From an uncultured Porticoccus sp. (GTDB taxonomy: Bacteria; Pseudomonadota; Gammaproteobacteria; Pseudomonadales; Porticoccaceae), in NCBI RefSeq assembly GCF_913061305.1, contig NZ_CAJXST010000001.1, positions 62,001 to 126,000 of the forward strand: 64,000 nucleotides of DNA. The letters are read 5' to 3'. The translations under genes and the position numbers were made by a program. The notes beneath the pieces were generated by a model. The model was not told where the DNA came from and did not search any database. It worked only from the letters and a program-made list of their open reading frames with translations. Shown here piece after piece: positions 53,331 to 60,476 of this stretch (position 1 is the stretch's first letter; the number at the start of each line of letters is the position of its first letter).

Positions 53331-53907
53331 TCAAACCACTCTGCAACAATTGTTTACCCATGCTCGCACCCACAGCCACTGGCAGGACCGCGGTATTGCC
53401 GCCGATACCCTGCGCCAGCTCTACGCGCTCGCCGCCATGGGTCCCACCAGCATGAATGCGCAACCGGGACGGTTTGTATTCCTCACCACCCCGGCGGCCA
53501 AACAGGAATTGCTGCCAGCGCTGGCAGAGGGTAATCGCGACAAAACCCTGGCTGCCCCCGTCACTGTGATTGTCGCCCACGACCCGGCCTTCTACCGTCA
53601 CATGCCGGAACTCTTTCCGCATTTTGAAGGGGCTGACAAAATGTTTGCCGACAATGAGGAATTGGCCCAAAGCACAGCATTTCGCAACGGCACCCTGCAG
53701 GGAGCATGGCTGATCATGGCCGCCCGCGCACTGGGACTGGACTGCGGCCCGATGTCCGGTTTCGACAACGGCAAAACCGATGAGATTTTCTTTACTGAAA
53801 ATGGCTGGAAATCCAACTTCCTGATCAACCTCGGCTACGGCGATTCGCAAAAACTCCACCCCCGAGGCAAACGGCTCGACTTCGAAGAGGCCTGCCTGTT
53901 GTTGTAG
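53317..53907 (+). CDS. RutE-like nitroreductase (malonic semialdehyde reductase family)
   Basis: 196 residues, FMN-dependent nitroreductase fold. LYALAAMGPTSMNAQPGRFVF and GTLQGAWLIMAARALGLDCGPMSGFD match RutE/HadB-type proteins. No other rut genes are near, so a general reductase role is likely. Confidence 0.82.
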   Translation: MNPLDQTTLQQLFTHARTHSHWQDRGIAADTLRQLYALAAMGPTSMNAQPGRFVFLTTPAAKQELLPALAEGNRDKTLAAPVTVIVAHDPAFYRHMPELFPHFEGADKMFADNEELAQSTAFRNGTLQGAWLIMAARALGLDCGPMSGFDNGKTDEIFFTENGWKSNFLINLGYGDSQKLHPRGKRLDFEEACLLL

Positions 53908-53937
53908 AACAGCCCCTCAAACTTCAGGCAATAAAAA

Positions 53938-53965
53938 ATGCCGCTGTTCTCACGAGCAGCGGCAT
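53938..53965. terminator. hairpin after the nitroreductase gene
   Basis: ATGCCGCTG and CAGCGGCAT form a 9-base stem. A run of A to the left gives the better T run on the minus strand, so it may serve both directions. Confidence 0.6.
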
Positions 53966-53992
53966 TCACTTATCTTACGTTCTAACTTTTAG

Positions 53993-54015
53993 TTTTTACT
54001 CTGACCCCAAATATC
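53993..54015 (-). repeat. left 23-base inverted repeat of an accessory segment
   Basis: It begins TTTTTACTCTGACCCCAAA on the plus strand and matches the reverse complement of 55281-55303 at 22 of 23 positions. A third related copy lies at 57535. It contains the core TGGGGTCAG when read on the minus strand. Confidence 0.75.
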
Positions 54016-54041
54016 GCAAATATCCGGCGAGGCAACATAGC

Positions 54042-54809
54042 TCAACCTGAAGTGAATGGATGAGGGCCTTTATCTATTAACAATATGCCTCTTAAAGAAG
54101 CAGGATCTTCACTCAGTAAATCAACCTCATCTTCTACAACTTTGTTCATTACAACTTTCCAAACAGCTGACTTGAGATGGGAACATCGAAACCGAGCCAA
54201 CTCGAGGTGCTGATATCTATTCTCGTACCTATTTGAATCTATGGAATTCGTACAAAATTCCAGATATTCACGAACCTGGGGCTTAGGAGTTTTTATACCA
54301 TGGACGAGCAAGTTGCGAATTAAACGCACCTCTGCAAAGCGAGGTGGCCATTTAGATTTATCGACCCAATTTTGAGTAACTTCAGCTGCTTCACAAATTG
54401 TGTCTAGCATAACAAAACACAAAACCAAGTCCTCAGTATGGCTAGCGACGTCCCACGCAGACAGTATAAATTCTAACGCTTCCTCCTCCTCCCAACCCAC
54501 ATGACTTGGTGGAAATTGCTTTTGATGAGCCCAGCCTGCTGAAGGTTTTATAGTGATTCCACCGGGAGAAGGTTCGATATTGATAGAGGTCGCTTTTAAC
54601 AGCTTATTAGTAAGAGCATTCAGTCGAGATAACTCGCGACTAATCCACCGAGCACAGCGGTTACGAAACTCATCACTTGATTCATCGCAGTTACGAGCTA
54701 GTTCAAACTCAACTTTTTCATCAGCTATGCGACAGCCACCTTGTTCGAGCAAAGTCGAGTGGAGTGAAGTTAAACCGGGAATTTCACACGTCACAACATA
54801 GTTGGACAT
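54042..54809 (-). CDS. hypothetical protein with HEPN-like Rx4H motif
   Basis: 255 residues, more AT-rich than the core genes. A helical central and C-terminal part holds Arg165-Asn-Leu-Leu-Val-His170, the Rx4H arrangement of HEPN ribonucleases, preceded by helices with acidic residues. HEPN proteins are often toxins or defence nucleases, but no partner with a nucleotidyltransferase domain is adjacent. The assignment rests on the motif alone. It sits within a segment bounded by inverted repeats. Confidence 0.45.
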   Translation of the reverse strand: MSNYVVTCEIPGLTSLHSTLLEQGGCRIADEKVEFELARNCDESSDEFRNRCARWISRELSRLNALTNKLLKATSINIEPSPGGITIKPSAGWAHQKQFPPSHVGWEEEEALEFILSAWDVASHTEDLVLCFVMLDTICEAAEVTQNWVDKSKWPPRFAEVRLIRNLLVHGIKTPKPQVREYLEFCTNSIDSNRYENRYQHLELARFRCSHLKSAVWKVVMNKVVEDEVDLLSEDPASLRGILLIDKGPHPFTSG

Positions 54810-54839
54810 AATTACCTCATTTTAAATTTCTGGTGCTCG

Positions 54840-54950
54840 ATACTTACGCAGAACGCCTTACGCCAATATTCAGCGGCCGCCTTTACGGAGCGGAGCGTAG
54901 AAAAGGCGGTCCGGTGGAGGCCCGTTAGGGCCGGAACGTACTGGAATGAC
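54840..54950. repeat. hairpin-rich GC spacer between two accessory genes
   Basis: The spacer contains CCGCCTTT/AAAGGCGG and GGCCCGTTAGGGCC stems in an otherwise AT-rich segment. It looks like a folded recombination site, but its ends do not match the GTTRRRY/RYYYAAC boxes of attC. The nature is unresolved. Confidence 0.35.
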
Positions 54951-54953
54951 TGG

Positions 54954-55271
54954 TTATGTGTTCTCGTCGAACATAGCATTCAGAATACCGTACACCAGCT
55001 CATGCATGTATGAATTGCCGCCAAGATGGACAAGTTCGTTGTCCCCGTTCTGAAACGTCAGGTATGGATGAGCCTCGCTACCATCGAAGCTGACTTCTGA
55101 GACGCCATCAATCATGCAGGCTACTTCAAAGGCCACTTTCCCGGTTGTTTCTTTCAGCACATCCCCTTTAAGGCCACCAGCGTCCAAATGGTCAGCAACC
55201 CTGGCGATCATTTCGCCAGTCAGAATCTCTTGTTGCTCCAGGAAGGAGCCCGCATCTATCGATATTTTCAT
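54954..55271 (-). CDS. hypothetical protein
   Basis: 105 residues, acidic, no signal peptide or recognised domain. It begins MKISIDAGSFLEQQE just inside the right inverted repeat. It could be an immunity or antitoxin partner of the neighbouring HEPN-like protein, but nothing in the sequence proves this. Confidence 0.5.
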   Translation of the reverse strand: MKISIDAGSFLEQQEILTGEMIARVADHLDAGGLKGDVLKETTGKVAFEVACMIDGVSEVSFDGSEAHPYLTFQNGDNELVHLGGNSYMHELVYGILNAMFDENT

Positions 55272-55280
55272 GTTCTCAAA

Positions 55281-55303
55281 GATATTTGGGGTCAGTGTAA
55301 AAA
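55281..55303 (+). repeat. right 23-base inverted repeat of the accessory segment
   Basis: Reads GATATTTGGGGTCAGTGTAA followed by AAA; it is the inverted partner of 53993-54015 with one mismatch. No target-site duplication is evident outside the repeats. Confidence 0.75.
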
Positions 55304-55366
55304 TACCAATCAAATCAACTGGATATTTTTGGCAAGACCACCAGATGAATAGTTTTGCCTATGTGA

Positions 55367-56203
55367 CTAGCCTGAGGCCCTGACGCAGTTGCGCCCCTCG
55401 GACTTGGCCCGATAGAGCGCCTTGTCCGCAGTGTCCAACAGCTTTTTGGCTGTCTTGCCCGGTCCTGGCGCTTCGCTGGCAACACCGATACTGACTGTCA
55501 CGACTCCGGGGGCAACGCTTGTATGGGGGATGGCGAGCGCTTCTACGACGCTCCTTGCGCGCTCCGCTACCTGCATGGCCACCGTGATATTGGCACCGGG
55601 CAATACCATCGTAAACTCTTCACCGCCATAGCGCGCCACCAGGTCTTCCTGACGCAAACTCTGCTGCAGCGCCTCGGCAACTCGCCGCAGGCATTCGTCG
55701 CCCGCCAGGTGACCGTAGCTATCGTTATACAGTTTAAAGTTATCGATATCGACCATCCCGATACCCAGCCGCCGTCCACTGGATATGGCCCGGAGCCACT
55801 CGGCGTACAACAGTTCATCCAAACCACGTCGATTGACCAGGTTGGTGAGCTGGTCGGTGATGTTGAGGGCTGCCAGCTTCAGGTTAACCAGCTCGAGCTC
55901 CTTCTGCGCCTGCATGCGCTGGCTCATCTCGGCGTCCATTTGATCCTTTGCCTGTTGCAGCGCCCGGGTCATTTTTTTATTGTCCTGCAGCGCCACCTCC
56001 AGCTGTTCGGTGCGCCGCTGCACCTCTTCTTCCAGCACGATAGCCGTCTGGAACAGGTTGAATGCCGAGCCCTGCAGGCTGCTGGCGTGCTCTGCGCGGT
56101 TCATCAACACCTCAATGACTTTGTTGAGCCGCTGTACTTCCCTGTCCTTTTCGGGCTCCGACCGCTTGTCGCCCTGCTGGCTCAGTTCGCGCGGTTTATT
56201 CAT
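55367..56203 (-). CDS. diguanylate cyclase (GGDEF domain)
   Basis: 278 residues. A coiled-coil-like N-terminal half (about 20-110) leads into a GGDEF domain with active site GGEEF (193-197). The inhibitory I-site RQED (184-187) is five residues upstream, so the enzyme should be active and product-inhibited. Its ATG overlaps the stop of the FIST gene by eight bases, which couples the two. Confidence 0.9.
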   Translation of the reverse strand: MNKPRELSQQGDKRSEPEKDREVQRLNKVIEVLMNRAEHASSLQGSAFNLFQTAIVLEEEVQRRTEQLEVALQDNKKMTRALQQAKDQMDAEMSQRMQAQKELELVNLKLAALNITDQLTNLVNRRGLDELLYAEWLRAISSGRRLGIGMVDIDNFKLYNDSYGHLAGDECLRRVAEALQQSLRQEDLVARYGGEEFTMVLPGANITVAMQVAERARSVVEALAIPHTSVAPGVVTVSIGVASEAPGPGKTAKKLLDTADKALYRAKSEGRNCVRASG

Positions 56204-57353
56204 CGACAGTTTCCGCCATATGCCCAAAGGCGATACCGGTTAACGTCTGGTTGACGTGCACCCCACCATATTGTTCGCCATAGGTATTGAAACCGACGAC
56301 CTGATAGTCGTTCATGATTTCACCCATGCGCTTTTCGAGCCCCTTCTGAGTAACCTCCAACCGCCGCAACACACAATCGCATGCCAGAACCAGCGCCAGA
56401 TCGCCCATGTCCTGCTTTACCGACTCCAGGCTGTGTCGCAGGTTTTCAACCAAATCAACGCCCTGGGCCTCGCGCAAAACCAGGCCTTCTTCAATGGCAC
56501 AGTAAAATGTCAGGCTCTTGTCATCATTGGCCGACTGGATGGCACGCACGTAATCCGTACCATCGATAAGTACAACCACGGGTGACTCGGCAAACCGGCC
56601 CGGTGCCAGATCGTCAACGGTCACGCCAAGCAGACGCGCGTACTCATCTGATGCCGGATAGCCGCTTATCTCATAAACGGTACGGGTTGCCGGGTCCGCC
56701 TCCGTCACAACCATCCGCTCTTTGCCAGGGACAAAATGCTGTGTCTTGAACGTTTTGTAAGGCAAGGGCGTGGTCGCCAGTACCATCACCGCGCTGTCGG
56801 AATGAAAACGTCCCTGGTGGAAGACACGGGTTTGCTCAAAGCGCAGGTCATCCCCTGCAGAACCGCCAACCAGGGGGATACGGCCGAGCCCATACTGGAG
56901 GGCGTGGACCACAGGCTCTTCCCGAATGGAAAGCCCGTCAATCATCAGAAAGGCAAAACAGTTTTCGTCACTCGCCTGAGGTGCCAAAGCCTCCAATTGC
57001 TGCAACTGTTCCTGAACAAATTTCTGCCCATCCACCATCGAGAATTGCTGCAAATTGTCCAGGCGGCCAATGACGGCGCTGCAAAACTCTGCGGGGAAAC
57101 TCACACCGGACAAACTTTGGCTACAGTACCCCTGGGGGCCGATTTCTCCCGCTGACGTGCAACCCACCAGGGGGACGTCCCTGAACAACTCGTTCAACGC
57201 GCTGGTCAGGCGATCCAGATCGTAGTGGCTGGAACAAAAAAAGATCACCAGTCCCGGGTCGGGCTGCTCTAACTGACGGTATAGCTCGCGCACTGCTTCC
57301 CGTTCATCGGCGGCGAGACTGTGACCATGGCGAATCTGAGGTTCTCTGCTCAT
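56196..57353 (-). CDS. FIST-domain sensor protein
   Basis: 385 residues with FIST N (about 40-240: PLVGCTSAGEIGPQG, IPLVGGSAGDDLRF) and FIST C (about 245-375: YEISGYPASDEYARLLG, VVGFNTYGEQYGGVHVNQT) domains. FIST proteins bind small molecules such as amino acids and feed signalling proteins. The coupled diguanylate cyclase is the likely output. The ATG follows GGGAG by five bases. Confidence 0.88.
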   Translation of the reverse strand: MSREPQIRHGHSLAADEREAVRELYRQLEQPDPGLVIFFCSSHYDLDRLTSALNELFRDVPLVGCTSAGEIGPQGYCSQSLSGVSFPAEFCSAVIGRLDNLQQFSMVDGQKFVQEQLQQLEALAPQASDENCFAFLMIDGLSIREEPVVHALQYGLGRIPLVGGSAGDDLRFEQTRVFHQGRFHSDSAVMVLATTPLPYKTFKTQHFVPGKERMVVTEADPATRTVYEISGYPASDEYARLLGVTVDDLAPGRFAESPVVVLIDGTDYVRAIQSANDDKSLTFYCAIEEGLVLREAQGVDLVENLRHSLESVKQDMGDLALVLACDCVLRRLEVTQKGLEKRMGEIMNDYQVVGFNTYGEQYGGVHVNQTLTGIAFGHMAETVDE

Positions 57354-57534
57354 CTGTACTCCCATCAATCTGGCTGGACCGGCGCTGCAAGAAATCGACC
57401 GTGTCTCTCCAAAGTACCAGCTGCTCACTTTTCAGCGCCAGCTCTATATTCTATTTGTTTTCTTTCCGGGTCCCCAATCACTCATAAGCGCTACCAAAAA
57501 CCTCACACTAATAAGATAGTACAGGTACCCCCGG

Positions 57535-57557
57535 GATATTTTGGGTCAGGGTAAACC
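57535..57557 (+). repeat. third copy of the GGGTCAG-core repeat
   Basis: GATATTTTGGGTCAGGGTAA differs from the 55281 copy at a few positions and has the same orientation. Together they flank the GGDEF-FIST pair as direct repeats. Confidence 0.6.
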
Positions 57558-57625
57558 TACCCCTTTCTTATATTTTTTGCATTGCACGATGATGCTTGGC
57601 CTTGTTCAGGCCTTCAATGTATAGT

Positions 57626-57644
57626 TGTACGGCATTTCCGTACA
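57626..57644 (+). promoter_or_regulatory. operator of yefM-yoeB
   Basis: TGTACGG-CATTT-CCGTACA is a perfect 7-base dyad 14 bases before the antitoxin start, with a CATAAT -10-like box overlapping its end. Position and symmetry fit autorepression by YefM. Its core is almost identical to the operator of the RelE pair near 59525. Confidence 0.65.
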
Positions 57645-57657
57645 TAATGGTGGGTAT

Positions 57658-57930
57658 ATGGATACCATAAGCGTAAACAAATTTCGAGACAACCTGAAAA
57701 GCGTTGTAGAGCAAGTAGTTAGCAGACATGAGCCCTTGAAGGTTACCCGTAGAGCAGGCGAGGCCTTTGTGGTTTTGAGCGCCGAAGACTGGGAGCGCGA
57801 ACAAGAAACGTTATCCGTTCTGCAAAATCGTGACCTGATACAGCAAATTGCAGCCTCTCTTGAAACTCACCAGCATGGCCAAGGCTATAAACCGACCAAA
57901 GAGCAGATGGATGAGATCACTGGTATTTGA
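57658..57930 (+). CDS. yefM: Phd/YefM family antitoxin
   Basis: 90 residues. The N-terminal MDTISVNKFRDNLKSVVEQV is the DNA-binding YefM fold and FVVLSAEDWE continues it. The C-terminal region should wrap the toxin. It overlaps the toxin gene by 20 bases. Confidence 0.88.
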   Translation: MDTISVNKFRDNLKSVVEQVVSRHEPLKVTRRAGEAFVVLSAEDWEREQETLSVLQNRDLIQQIAASLETHQHGQGYKPTKEQMDEITGI

Positions 57931-58183
57931 AGGGAGCACTTGGGAGGCGCATGAACAAATGCGGGAAAAAGACAAGAAGCTGCATAAAGCTCTATGCAAA
58001 CTCCTGAAAGAAATGCTTCGCTCTGACGACCCATCTTCAGGTTCAGGTAAGCCAGAACCTTTAAAGCATAACCTTTCTGGGCTTTGGTCCAAGCGTATAT
58101 CCCGGAAGGATCGATTGATATATAGAGTTGATGATAATTCGATTTATATCTTCGCTATTGGTGGGCACTACGACCAGCCCTAA
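57911..58183 (+). CDS. yoeB: YoeB-type mRNA interferase toxin
   Basis: 90 residues. GKPEPLKHNLSGLWSKRI is nearly identical to E. coli YoeB and the C-terminal His of GGHY and the Arg of RLIYRV supply the RNase site. It cleaves mRNA at the ribosome. The gene looks intact. Confidence 0.9.
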   Translation: MRSLVFEGSTWEAHEQMREKDKKLHKALCKLLKEMLRSDDPSSGSGKPEPLKHNLSGLWSKRISRKDRLIYRVDDNSIYIFAIGGHYDQP

Positions 58184-58227
58184 CCCCGCAATCACGGGCT
58201 TGTCGCGTGCATTGCATTAATTAGCTT

Positions 58228-58782
58228 CTATTTACTGTGATGATTGTTGTGATGGTTCCCATGTCCAGCACGACCATAGCCTCTCAAAGCCATGTATTTA
58301 GCTATCTGTTGATCATTGAGGTTTTTAGTCTGCTGCAAATGCGCGCTGAGGTGGACTGCGCGCAGACGGGATTCAATATCGCCAATATTTTTCACAAGTT
58401 TCGACAAAGATGAATCGTTGATCACCTTACTCCTGAATACCTCATTCAGCGCACGCTCCGCCGCAACCAAATCAGCACCCAGTTCTTTGGCCGCGGTCTC
58501 CATCTGGGCAAAAATAACTTCGGTCTCTCTCTGCTGATCAGCTGTGAGAGAAAGCTCTTCTTTAAGCTCAAGCACATGCGCGGGACCAGGGTACCCATTC
58601 AGTTCTGCTGCTTTGGCATAACCCATACCTTTTCCAGACAATAGGCCGTCAATCTGTGATTTTGACAGGGCTTTGATTTCTCGGCCTTCTTCGCCAGCAT
58701 AAGGGGAGCTTTCCGAAGCCAGAGCTTGTCCAGCCAGCATCACTAACACCATTACCAAAATGGCCTTTACTCGGTTATTCAT
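58228..58782 (-). CDS. Spy/CpxP-like periplasmic protein with His-rich tail
   Basis: 184 residues from an ATG after GGAG. A signal peptide (AILVMVLVMLAGQALAS) precedes a helical LTxxQ-like region (LSLTADQQRETEVIF). The C-terminus is HGNHHNNHHSK, suggesting metal binding. Similar proteins act as periplasmic chaperones or metal sensors. Confidence 0.72.
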   Translation of the reverse strand: MNNRVKAILVMVLVMLAGQALASESSPYAGEEGREIKALSKSQIDGLLSGKGMGYAKAAELNGYPGPAHVLELKEELSLTADQQRETEVIFAQMETAAKELGADLVAAERALNEVFRSKVINDSSLSKLVKNIGDIESRLRAVHLSAHLQQTKNLNDQQIAKYMALRGYGRAGHGNHHNNHHSK

Positions 58783-58796
58783 ATGATCTCCATCAA

Positions 58797-58968
58797 TAAA
58801 GGGGTCGGTGACTTTTGAGAATAATTTGTTGTACCTGACCCCACTTATTGTTGAGAATAATTTGCAGTTGTCACCGACCCCTCTTACGGTTCGGAAAGTT
58901 GTATCTGACCCCACTTGTACCTGTACGGTTCGGAAAGTTGTACCTGACCCCACTTGTATTAATCACGT
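58797..58968. repeat. cluster of GGGGTC-type repeats
   Basis: Two tandem copies of about 37 bases (58884-58920 and 58922-58958) share ACGGTTCGGAAAGTTGTA and CTGACCCCACTTGTA. Before them, TTGAGAATAATTTG occurs twice (58814 and 58850), and GGGGTCGGTGAC faces GTCACCGACCCC. The cluster sits where the attC of the last cassette would be expected. No coding capacity. Confidence 0.75.
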
Positions 58969-59256
58969 TTAGTGAAGTTGAGTGAAGACTTCCGGATGTT
59001 GTTCCGCAATTCGCAGAAGAGCCACAGCTGGGCCTTGCGGTTCGCGGCGGCCTTGCTCCCAATCTTGGAGTGTACGCATACTGACGCCCAGCAACCCCGC
59101 GAATGCTGATTGCGACATTTTGAGCTTTGAGCGGATTACTTGTGGTGGAGAAGGCTCCGAAAGCTCTGTGGTTTTTAATTGAACCTTACCTTTCTTGTAC
59201 TGCTGAATCTCTCTAATGCCACCCAGGATCTCAGCACCGATATCTCGCTTACTCAT
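58969..59256 (-). CDS. NadS/HigA-like HTH antitoxin
   Basis: 95 residues. ILGGIREIQQYKKGKV is the toxin-binding part and QSAFAGLLGVSMRTLQDWEQGRREPQGPA, split over the two helices, is an Xre helix-turn-helix. It overlaps the toxin gene by eight bases. It is in cassette 7 of the integron, whose attC end is not recognisable. Confidence 0.82.
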   Translation of the reverse strand: MSKRDIGAEILGGIREIQQYKKGKVQLKTTELSEPSPPQVIRSKLKMSQSAFAGLLGVSMRTLQDWEQGRREPQGPAVALLRIAEQHPEVFTQLH

Positions 59257-59512
59257 GATCGATTGCCTCTGCGATTTGTTTCAAAATATGACCAGGAATC
59301 GTAGTTCGCTCCGATTTGCTATAAATCGTAAGCATCCAAACTTCATGATCAGGCTTCTTCCAATAGTAGATAACTCGAACACCACCGGACCCTTTAACGA
59401 TATCGCCAGCATCGGGCTTTTGCATGAGATAGGTCTGCAATGCTCGATAATCTTCATCCGAAAGGTAATTTGGGAGAAGTTTCGTAAAAGCACTGGTTTC
59501 GATAAATATCAT
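59249..59512 (-). CDS. RelE/HigB-type toxin with internal deletion
   Basis: 87 residues, shorter than the about 105 usual for this family. MIFIETSAFTKLLP and VRVIYYWKKPDHEVWML fit the NadS-partner toxins. The segment between GSGG and VRVIYYW, which normally holds a (L/V)RK(L/I)RW...GKRGG block of about 17 residues, is absent. The reading frame is kept. That block carries conserved basic residues, so the toxin may be inactive. Confidence 0.75.
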   Translation of the reverse strand: MIFIETSAFTKLLPNYLSDEDYRALQTYLMQKPDAGDIVKGSGGVRVIYYWKKPDHEVWMLTIYSKSERTTIPGHILKQIAEAIDHE

Positions 59513-59523
59513 AGCGCCAGATT

Positions 59524-59540
59524 ATACGGCATTGCCGTAT
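59524..59540 (-). promoter_or_regulatory. promoter and palindromic operator of the relE-nadS cassette
   Basis: ATACGGC-ATT-GCCGTAT is a perfect dyad. On the minus strand it lies in the spacer of TTGCCA-N16-TATAAT, a near-consensus promoter pointing at the toxin gene. Autorepression by the HTH antitoxin is likely. Independent promoters are typical of toxin-antitoxin cassettes. Confidence 0.7.
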
Positions 59541-59563
59541 TTTGGCAAGAGCAAGGTTAAGAC

Positions 59564-59644
59564 ATGTAACGCCTTGCACAGCGGCGCGAGGTACAAGCGT
59601 CCGACGCCGCAGGCGCAGGCGCGAACTGCTGCAATTTATTAGAT
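59564..59644 (-). repeat. attC of the SDR cassette
   Basis: About 81 bases. The end box ATCTAAT pairs with the cassette start box GTTAGAT at 6 of 7 positions. The junction to the next cassette is GTTACAT (59564-59570). The interior is GC-rich and can fold (GCGCCTGCGCCTGCGGCG region). Confidence 0.75.
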
Positions 59645-59651
59645 GCTGTCT

Positions 59652-60389
59652 TCACGTTAAGTTTAACCCACCATCTGAAAGCACGATTTCACCAGTTAAA
59701 TAGGAGCTATTGATTAACATGCCAGCGATATAGGCAATTTCCTCTGGTTCTGCACCCCGTTTCATAGGGGCTTTGGTTTCCCAAAGTTCGCGAGCAGCTG
59801 CCCAGTCTTTACTCATGGGGGTATGCACTAGACCTGGAGCTATGGCGTTGACCCTAATACCAGGCCCCAAATTCAAAGCCAAGAGCTTTGTCATATGATT
59901 GAGCGCAGCCTTAGTTACTGAATAAGGAATTGATGCCCCTTTGGGGCGTACACCGGCATGAGAACTGATGTTAAGAATACAGCTAGTAGTACCTTCAGAA
60001 GAGGACTTTTTCAACAAAGGCTCAGCTTCGGAAATCAGTGTCCATGGAGAAATAACATTAACCTCATGGAGCATTCGCCATATTTCAGGAGTAGCAGCCT
60101 TTAGATTTGAATGGTCTATAACCTCAGTTAATGCTGCGTTATTCACTAGAACATCCAAACGTCCATACTTGGAGGCAATTTGCTCAATTAGACCTTTCGA
60201 TTCAGCCTGATTTGATAGGTCAGCCTGGAAATAAGAAGCGTCTTCGTTCTCTGATGCCAAGTGCTGACCGGCTTCTACAGATGAGCGCGAATGGAAAACG
60301 ACGGAAAAACCCTCAGCAGCAAGCCGGTTGGCAATAGCCTTACCAATCCCTGATGTTGATCCTGTAACTAAAGCGACTCTGTGTTCCAT
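59652..60389 (-). CDS. SDR-family oxidoreductase (cassette gene)
   Basis: 245 residues. The NAD(P) motif TGSTSGIGKAIA, NNAAL and the catalytic pair Tyr-x3-Lys in YSVTK with Ser in ISSHAG are complete. It most resembles 3-oxoacyl-ACP reductase-like dehydrogenases. The substrate is unknown. It starts inside the cassette 40 bases after the GTTAGAT junction. Confidence 0.85.
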   Translation of the reverse strand: MEHRVALVTGSTSGIGKAIANRLAAEGFSVVFHSRSSVEAGQHLASENEDASYFQADLSNQAESKGLIEQIASKYGRLDVLVNNAALTEVIDHSNLKAATPEIWRMLHEVNVISPWTLISEAEPLLKKSSSEGTTSCILNISSHAGVRPKGASIPYSVTKAALNHMTKLLALNLGPGIRVNAIAPGLVHTPMSKDWAAARELWETKAPMKRGAEPEEIAYIAGMLINSSYLTGEIVLSDGGLNLT

Positions 60390-60428
60390 GTAATTCAGTC
60401 TGTATATGTATGGTTGGAATTGGTGTGC

Positions 60429-60476
60429 ATCTAACGCTCCGCTAATGTGCGCCGCCCGCGGCGTCACCATTTAGCG
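60429..60476 (-). repeat. attC of the brnT-brnA cassette
   Basis: About 48 bases. End box CGCTAAA against start box GTTAGCA (5 of 7 positions). The interior GACGCCGCGGGCGGCGCA forms a short stem. The right junction GAGCGTTAGATGC resembles classical integron core sites. The last ten or so codons of brnA lie inside it. Confidence 0.72.

Larger units (their letters stand above)
57354..57657. other. 304-base intergenic stretch before yefM
   Basis: Holds a third copy of the GATATTTKGGGTCAGNGTAAA repeat (57535-57557) and the palindromic yefM operator (57626-57644). The remainder shows no gene or clear structure. Confidence 0.6.

Noticed and set aside
58184-58227. attC-like sequence after yoeB (GCCCTAACCCCGC...)
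   Set aside because: There is one possible RYYYAAC-like box but no partner box at the start of the yefM-yoeB unit.
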